The notes below the pieces were generated by a model. The model was not told where the DNA came from, did no database searches, and was given only the letters and a program-made list of their open reading frames with translations. Source: Planctomycetota bacterium (GTDB lineage Bacteria > Planctomycetota > MHYJ01 > JACPRB01). From it: 10,643 bases of DNA. Location: assembly GCA_023261405.1 (NCBI GenBank), contig JAHFOZ010000152.1, positions 1 through 10,643 of the forward strand, in the 5' to 3' direction. Made by a program: the position numbers and the translations under genes. This document shows positions 7,660 through 10,643 of the stretch, in pieces; positions within the stretch are counted from its first letter, which is position 1, and each line of letters opens with the position of its first letter.

Positions 7660-7688
7660 ATGATAGCAGCGCGTCTACTTGCCCGCAA
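7660..7688 (-). promoter_or_regulatory. Possible internal promoter before the phosphohexomutase gene
   Basis: The minus strand has TTGCGG (7688-7683), a 17-base spacer and TATCAT (7665-7660), a -35/-10 arrangement with a weak -35 and a 5-of-6 -10. Transcription would start about 8-10 bases before the ATG at 7644, where no Shine-Dalgarno sequence is seen. This could give the four downstream genes expression independent of the BNR gene. It overlaps the end of that coding sequence, so chance is a real possibility. Confidence 0.25.
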
Positions 7689-8868
7689 GGATGCGGAAGG
7701 CGACGCCTTCGCCCAGGGCGTAGGCCACGGCGACGAGGCCGCCGCCGGCGGCGAGGGTGGGGAAGGCGCCCTTCGCGTCGTCGGGGAGGGTGACGGCGAT
7801 CTCGCGGCGGGTGCCGCCGTCGAAAGCGTAGACCTGCTGCACGCCGTTGCGGCCCTCCTCCCAGGCGCACCAGGGGACGCCCTTGGGGTCGAAGACCAGG
7901 GCGGGCCGGGCCTGGCCGAGGAAGGAGGTGGTGCTGGGCGGGGTCTCGGCGGGGAGCTTGGGGGGCGTGCCGACGGTCCAGAAGACGGTGCGGTCGAGCT
8001 TGGGGTCGCGGATGATGTCGCGGAGGTCGGACCAGGCGAGGGCGAGGGTCTTGCCGTCGGCGGAGAGGGCGACGGCGGGGGATTCGTTGGGGCAGCCGGT
8101 GACGTTGGTTTCGGCGGAGGTGACGGGGGCGGGGGTGGAGAAGGCGGCGCCGCCGTTGGCGGAGGAGCACCAGAGGGGCTGGCGGGTCGACTTGGGCGGG
8201 GCGGTGGGCCACCAGGAGAGGGCGGGGTTGCCCTTGCCGTCGACGGCGATGGCGGGGGCGCAGTCGTCGCAGAGGTTGCGGGCGACGAGGGTGCTCTTGC
8301 CGGCCTTGCGGCCGTGGTCGGAGACCTTGGCGTGGCGGAGGGAAGGTCCCTTGTCCTCCCGGGTGTCGAGCCAGGCGACGTGGAGGTCGCCGGCGGGGGT
8401 GAGGGCGATGGAGAAGAGGGATTCGCGGGCGCCCTTGGGGGCGTCGTTGATGCGGACAGGCGGGGAGTAGGTCTTGCCGAGGTCGCCGGAGGTGGAGACC
8501 CAGAGTTCGTTGACGGCGCGGTTGGCGGCGATCTCGGCGGCGTCGAAGCAGAGGGGGGCGACGATGAAGAGACGCTTCTGGCCGTCGACGGCGATGCGGG
8601 GTCCGCGGCGGGCGCCGGGGCGGGCCATGCCCTTGACGTCCATCGCGATGACGGGGGCGCGAAAGGTCCGGCCGCGGTCGGTGGAGAGGGCGACCTCGAT
8701 GTTGCCGTTTCGCACGAAGGTGGCGGCGATGAGGCTGCCGTCGGGGCTGATGGCGGCATGGGGAAAGACGGCGTTCTCGGCGACGCTGACCTGGGGCGCG
8801 AGCTCCTCCTGCGCGGCAGGGGCGGGGGGGGGATTCTGGAGGGCCAGAACGGCGAGGAGGAGAATCAC
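7675..8868 (-). CDS. Secreted BNR-repeat (sialidase-fold) beta-propeller protein
   Basis: A 397-residue exported protein with a predicted sialidase-like six-bladed propeller. A short hydrophobic N-terminus (MILLLAVLAL) serves as signal peptide, although it lacks the usual positive charge; processing near APAA-Q20 is plausible. Asp-box (SxDxGxTF) blade hairpins appear as STDRGRTF (62-69), SGDLGKTY (127-134) and a degenerate SANGGAAF (236-243). Other blade strands have forms such as ISPDGSLIAATF, IALTPAGDLHVAWLD and IAVDGKGNPALSWW. The C200-D-D-C203 pair could form a disulfide. I see no convincing sialidase catalytic set (Arg triad, Tyr/Glu), so glycan binding or scaffolding is as likely as hydrolysis. 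The only possible start is GTG at 8868, since an in-frame TAA lies four codons upstream. No Shine-Dalgarno sequence is present. It is the first gene of the five-gene run and is divergent from the selenoprotein gene. Confidence 0.85.
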   Translation of the reverse strand: MILLLAVLALQNPPPAPAAQEELAPQVSVAENAVFPHAAISPDGSLIAATFVRNGNIEVALSTDRGRTFRAPVIAMDVKGMARPGARRGPRIAVDGQKRLFIVAPLCFDAAEIAANRAVNELWVSTSGDLGKTYSPPVRINDAPKGARESLFSIALTPAGDLHVAWLDTREDKGPSLRHAKVSDHGRKAGKSTLVARNLCDDCAPAIAVDGKGNPALSWWPTAPPKSTRQPLWCSSANGGAAFSTPAPVTSAETNVTGCPNESPAVALSADGKTLALAWSDLRDIIRDPKLDRTVFWTVGTPPKLPAETPPSTTSFLGQARPALVFDPKGVPWCAWEEGRNGVQQVYAFDGGTRREIAVTLPDDAKGAFPTLAAGGGLVAVAYALGEGVAFRILAGK

Positions 8869-8876
8869 GGTGATGG

Positions 8877-8882
8877 ATTATA
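8877..8882 (-). promoter_or_regulatory. -10 element (TATAAT) for the five-gene run
   Basis: A perfect TATAAT on the minus strand ends eight bases before the GTG start at 8868. Transcription would begin at or within a few bases of the start codon, so the message would be leaderless or nearly so, consistent with the lack of a Shine-Dalgarno sequence. The hexamer at -35 distance is CCGGAC, a poor match, so strength or sigma-factor class is unclear. AT-rich hexamers are rare in this DNA, which makes it stand out. Confidence 0.45.
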
Positions 8883-8979
8883 CGGCGCGTCCGTCGCGCG
8901 TCCGGGGAATTTCTTCAGGGCGCTCGCGGTTGCCATACGTCACAACTCCCTGCCCAGATTCCTTGTAGAGGTAGCAGAA

Positions 8980-10071
8980 ATGATCCGAATGTCCCCTCTG
9001 GTGCTTTGCCTTGCCGCCGCCCTCCCGCAGGAGGGCGACCTGTCCGCCCGGCTCGACCGGCGGATCCAGGAGCTGCAGCCGCGGCCCGAGGAGAGGAAGT
9101 TCGATCTCATCGGGTGGCTCAAGGACATTCGCGGCGCCGAGGAGCTGGCGCGCAAGCACGGCCGGCCCGTCTTCCTCTTCACGCATGACGGCCGGATGGC
9201 CACCGGCCGGTGCTGAGGGGGCGCGTTCGCTCTGAGGGCGGGTCCGCTCTCGGACGACCGGATCATCGCGCTCCTGAACGGCTACTTCGTCCCGGTCTAC
9301 ACCTCCAACGAAGACTACGAGAAGGGCGGCGGGGCGCCGCCGGAGGAGAAGAAGGCCTGCCTTCGCATCTACCACGAGGCGCTGAAGAAGAAGATGTCCG
9401 CCGGGAGCGTGTGCGTTTACATCGTGGCGGCCGACGGGACCGTGACGGATTCGAAGACCGTGCCCGATACGAAGAAGGTCCTCTCGATGCTCGAGGGCGC
9501 CATCGAGAAGTTTCAGCTGAAGGAAGGCCCCGCGCTCGTCAAGCCCGCGCCCCAGTCGGCGCGTCCGCCCGCCGGGCCCGACGCGCTGGCGCTCCACCTG
9601 TCGGCGCCCTACGACGTCCGCCAAGGCTCGTGGCAGGGGTTCCCCGCCGAGACCTGGCTCGTCCTGGAGAAGGCCGAGTGGCTGATGCTGCTTCCGGCGG
9701 GGCCCCGCGAGAGCGGCGCCTCGTGGGACATCGACCCGGAGGTCGCGACACGCCTTCTCAACCACTTCTATCCGGCGACCGAGGACACGCGCGGCGACCA
9801 GATCGACCGGAACCAGATCGAGACCGCGTCGCTCAAGGCGACCGTGGAATCCGTGCGGGAAGGCAGGACGCGCGCGCGGATCGACGGCGTCTTCAGCATG
9901 AAGCGACCCTTCTACCCGGGCCATCCGGAACACAAGCCCGTGCAGATCGACGCGACGATCGTGGGCCTCCTGGAGTTCGACCGCTCCGCGCCGCCCTCGC
10001 TCCGGCTCGTGACGGAGACGGCGACCTTCAACAAGGCGAAGTTCGGCGTGGCGCTGCGGTCCGTCCCCTGA
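8980..10071 (+). CDS. Exported thioredoxin-like selenoprotein (Cys78-Sec79), in-frame TGA read as selenocysteine
   Basis: Predicted 363-residue exported redox protein of unknown substrate. A short signal peptide (MIRMSPLVLCLAAALPQ) is followed by a helical stretch. Then comes a thioredoxin-like domain (about 40-180): strand GRPVFLFTHDG (61-71), redox motif G-R-C78-Sec79-G-G, helix, strand FVPVYTSNEDY (103-113) and strand SVCVYIVAADGTV (143-155). The CU dyad sits where thioredoxins have CxxC. Residues about 200-363 form a second domain I do not recognise. The frame is open from ATG 8980 to TGA 10069-10071 apart from TGA 9214-9216, and the protein-like character is continuous across it. A SECIS-like hairpin follows. 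The start has GAGG about eight bases upstream. It is divergent from the BNR gene. Alternatives are a nonsense-mutated Cys homologue or a sequencing error; the hairpin argues against both. Ordinary gene callers would split it. Confidence 0.83.
9214..9216 (+). other. In-frame UGA codon predicted to encode selenocysteine (residue 79)
   Basis: TGA follows TGC (Cys78) and precedes two Gly codons in the thioredoxin-like domain. The same gene ends with TGA at 10069-10071, and glpK, the PilT fusion, the TPR lipoprotein, the activator and the phosphohexomutase also stop with TGA. UGA is therefore a normal stop in this genome, and reading through here needs a local signal. Confidence 0.8.
9231..9254 (+). 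promoter_or_regulatory. Bacterial SECIS-like hairpin
   Basis: Arms TCTGAGGGCG (9231-9240) and CGCTCTCGGA (9245-9254) pair over ten consecutive positions (two are G-U), closing a GGTC tetraloop (9241-9244). The loop begins 24 bases after the UGA. Bacterial SECIS elements lie just downstream of the UGA inside the coding region, with an apical loop starting with G about 16-37 bases away; E. coli fdhF shows a GGUC sequence in its loop. No bulged U like that of fdhF is obvious. Confidence 0.78.
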
Positions 10072-10220
10072 TCGACAACTCCCGGGGCCAGGAGGGGGTC
10101 GTCCTCGATCGCGGAGCCCGTCGTGTCCCCGGCGCGCGTTCCCTGTGAAGAGCTTCGGCTTCCCGTCAGGAGCACGCCCGACGCCCTACGCGCGGTCCGG
10201 GATTCCGTTGAAGAGAGAAC

Positions 10221-10643
10221 ATGAATCGACCCGTAAGCGACAGGCCGCCGTCGCGAAGACAGTTCATCACGGGAATCGCGGCGGGAGGCGCCGGTGTTGC
10301 CCTGGCGCCTCTCCTCCCGGCGCAGGGAAAGGCGAAGGGAACGGCCTACTACGTCAGTCAATCGGCGGGGGACGACACCTGGTCCGGGACGAACGCCAAG
10401 CCGGAGGGAGCCTCCGGACCCTGGAAAACGCTGGCGCGCGCCTCGACCCACACCTATCTCCCCGGCGACCGCCTCCTGCTGAAGTGCGGCGACACCTGGG
10501 ACGAGGAGCTGCGGCCCAAGGGGAACGGCACGACGGACAGCCCCATCCTCATCGGGGCCTACGGGGAAGGCGGCAAGCCGGTCATCGATCGGAAGGATTT
10601 CACGAAGGACCTGGCGGGCATCCTCCTGGCCGACCAGGAGGGC
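10221..10643 (+). CDS. Tat-exported parallel beta-helix protein, N-terminal part (3' end outside window)
   Basis: The first 141 codons of a larger protein; the frame is open to the window end. The N-terminus has a twin-arginine signal SRRQFI (residues 11-16) followed by a Gly/Ala-rich hydrophobic segment GIAAGGAGVALAPLLPA, so export in folded form by Tat is predicted. The mature start YYVSQSAGDDTWSGTNA, then GPWKTLARA, PGDRLLLKCGDTWDEEL, GNGTTDSPILIGAYGEGGKPVID, is the usual opening of secreted right-handed beta-helix proteins (pectate-lyase-like superfold), many of which bind or cut polysaccharides. The helix body and any catalytic residues are beyond the edge, so no activity is assigned. 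The start is ATG 10221, with a purine tract AAGAGAG about four bases upstream as a weak ribosome site. It lies 149 bases after the selenoprotein gene on the same strand; that gap (10072-10220) shows no clear promoter or terminator. Confidence 0.87.
   Translation, partial: MNRPVSDRPPSRRQFITGIAAGGAGVALAPLLPAQGKAKGTAYYVSQSAGDDTWSGTNAKPEGASGPWKTLARASTHTYLPGDRLLLKCGDTWDEELRPKGNGTTDSPILIGAYGEGGKPVIDRKDFTKDLAGILLADQEG

Noticed and set aside
6269..8212. Upstream open extension of the sigma-54 activator frame
   Set aside because: Arg/Pro-rich shadow of the phosphohexomutase gene. GTG 6268 has an AAGGAG sequence and a GTGA junction, and the GAF domain begins just after it.
8929..8946. GTTG...CAAC arms in the divergent intergenic region as an operator
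   Set aside because: Only four bases per arm with no inner symmetry; expected by chance.
6535..9216. Very long plus-strand open frame (893 codons) opposite the phosphohexomutase and BNR genes
   Set aside because: Gly/Asp/Val/Ala-rich sequence with no domains, lying antisense to two genes with clear motifs; typical of high-GC DNA. Only its last 79 codons, from 8980, are real, as the selenoprotein N-terminus.
9214..9216. Reading the TGA as a pseudogene nonsense mutation or as genome-wide UGA reassignment
   Set aside because: Reassignment is excluded by many TGA stops here, including this gene's own. A random nonsense mutation would not be expected to fall directly after the active-site Cys and be followed by a SECIS-like hairpin; it remains formally possible.
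8878..9933. Minus-strand 351-codon open frame over the selenoprotein gene
   Set aside because: No start signal or domain, and it covers the divergent promoter region; the plus strand carries a signal peptide, thioredoxin fold and SECIS-like hairpin.
10072..10100. CTCC/GGAG mini-hairpin after the final TGA of the selenoprotein gene, as terminator or second SECIS
   Set aside because: Only four pairs with an eight-base loop and no T-tract; too weak for either call.

Overview
This is a very GC-rich bacterial window. Several encoded proteins carry Sec, lipoprotein or Tat export signals, and there is a type IV pilus motor, so the host is most likely a diderm (Gram-negative-type) bacterium. The mix of short signal peptides, a BNR propeller, retropepsin-like and TPR lipoproteins, a sigma-54 activator and a Tat-exported beta-helix protein would fit Planctomycetota or a neighbouring uncultured lineage. 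That placement is inference; there is no rRNA or marker gene here.

Layout. (1) 1-692, + strand: the C-terminal half of glycerol kinase. (2) 694-2346, - strand: a fusion of a response-regulator receiver domain to a PilT-type pilus retraction ATPase, converging on glpK with one base between the stop codons. A strong sigma-54-type promoter lies directly at its start codon. (3) 2557-8868, - strand: a tight five-gene run. In transcription order it is a secreted BNR/sialidase-fold propeller, a phosphohexomutase, a GAF-AAA+-Fis sigma-54 activator, a TPR lipoprotein and a two-lobed retropepsin-like lipoprotein. Junctions are a 30-base gap followed by overlaps of 4, 13 and 4 bases. (4) 8980-10071, + strand, divergent from the run: an exported thioredoxin-like protein whose frame is crossed by one TGA directly after a cysteine. 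(5) 10221 to the end, + strand: the start of a Tat-exported parallel beta-helix protein, cut by the window edge.

The most interesting item is (4). The TGA at 9214-9216 sits where a thioredoxin fold has its redox motif, giving Cys-Sec. It is followed by a 10-bp hairpin with a GGUC loop, 24 bases downstream, as expected of a bacterial SECIS. TGA ends at least five other genes here and this gene itself, so genome-wide recoding is ruled out. I read it as one 363-residue selenoprotein that standard gene calling would break into a 78-residue fragment and a truncated downstream ORF.

The second theme is a possible local sigma-54 circuit. The run encodes an activator with an intact GAFTGA motif, and the next transcription unit (receiver-PilT) has an 11-of-12 match to the -24/-12 consensus. 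The predicted transcript would start one base before the ATG, so it would be leaderless. That the activator controls this promoter is inference. I saw no tRNA, rRNA, CRISPR array, insertion sequence or convincing rho-independent terminator.
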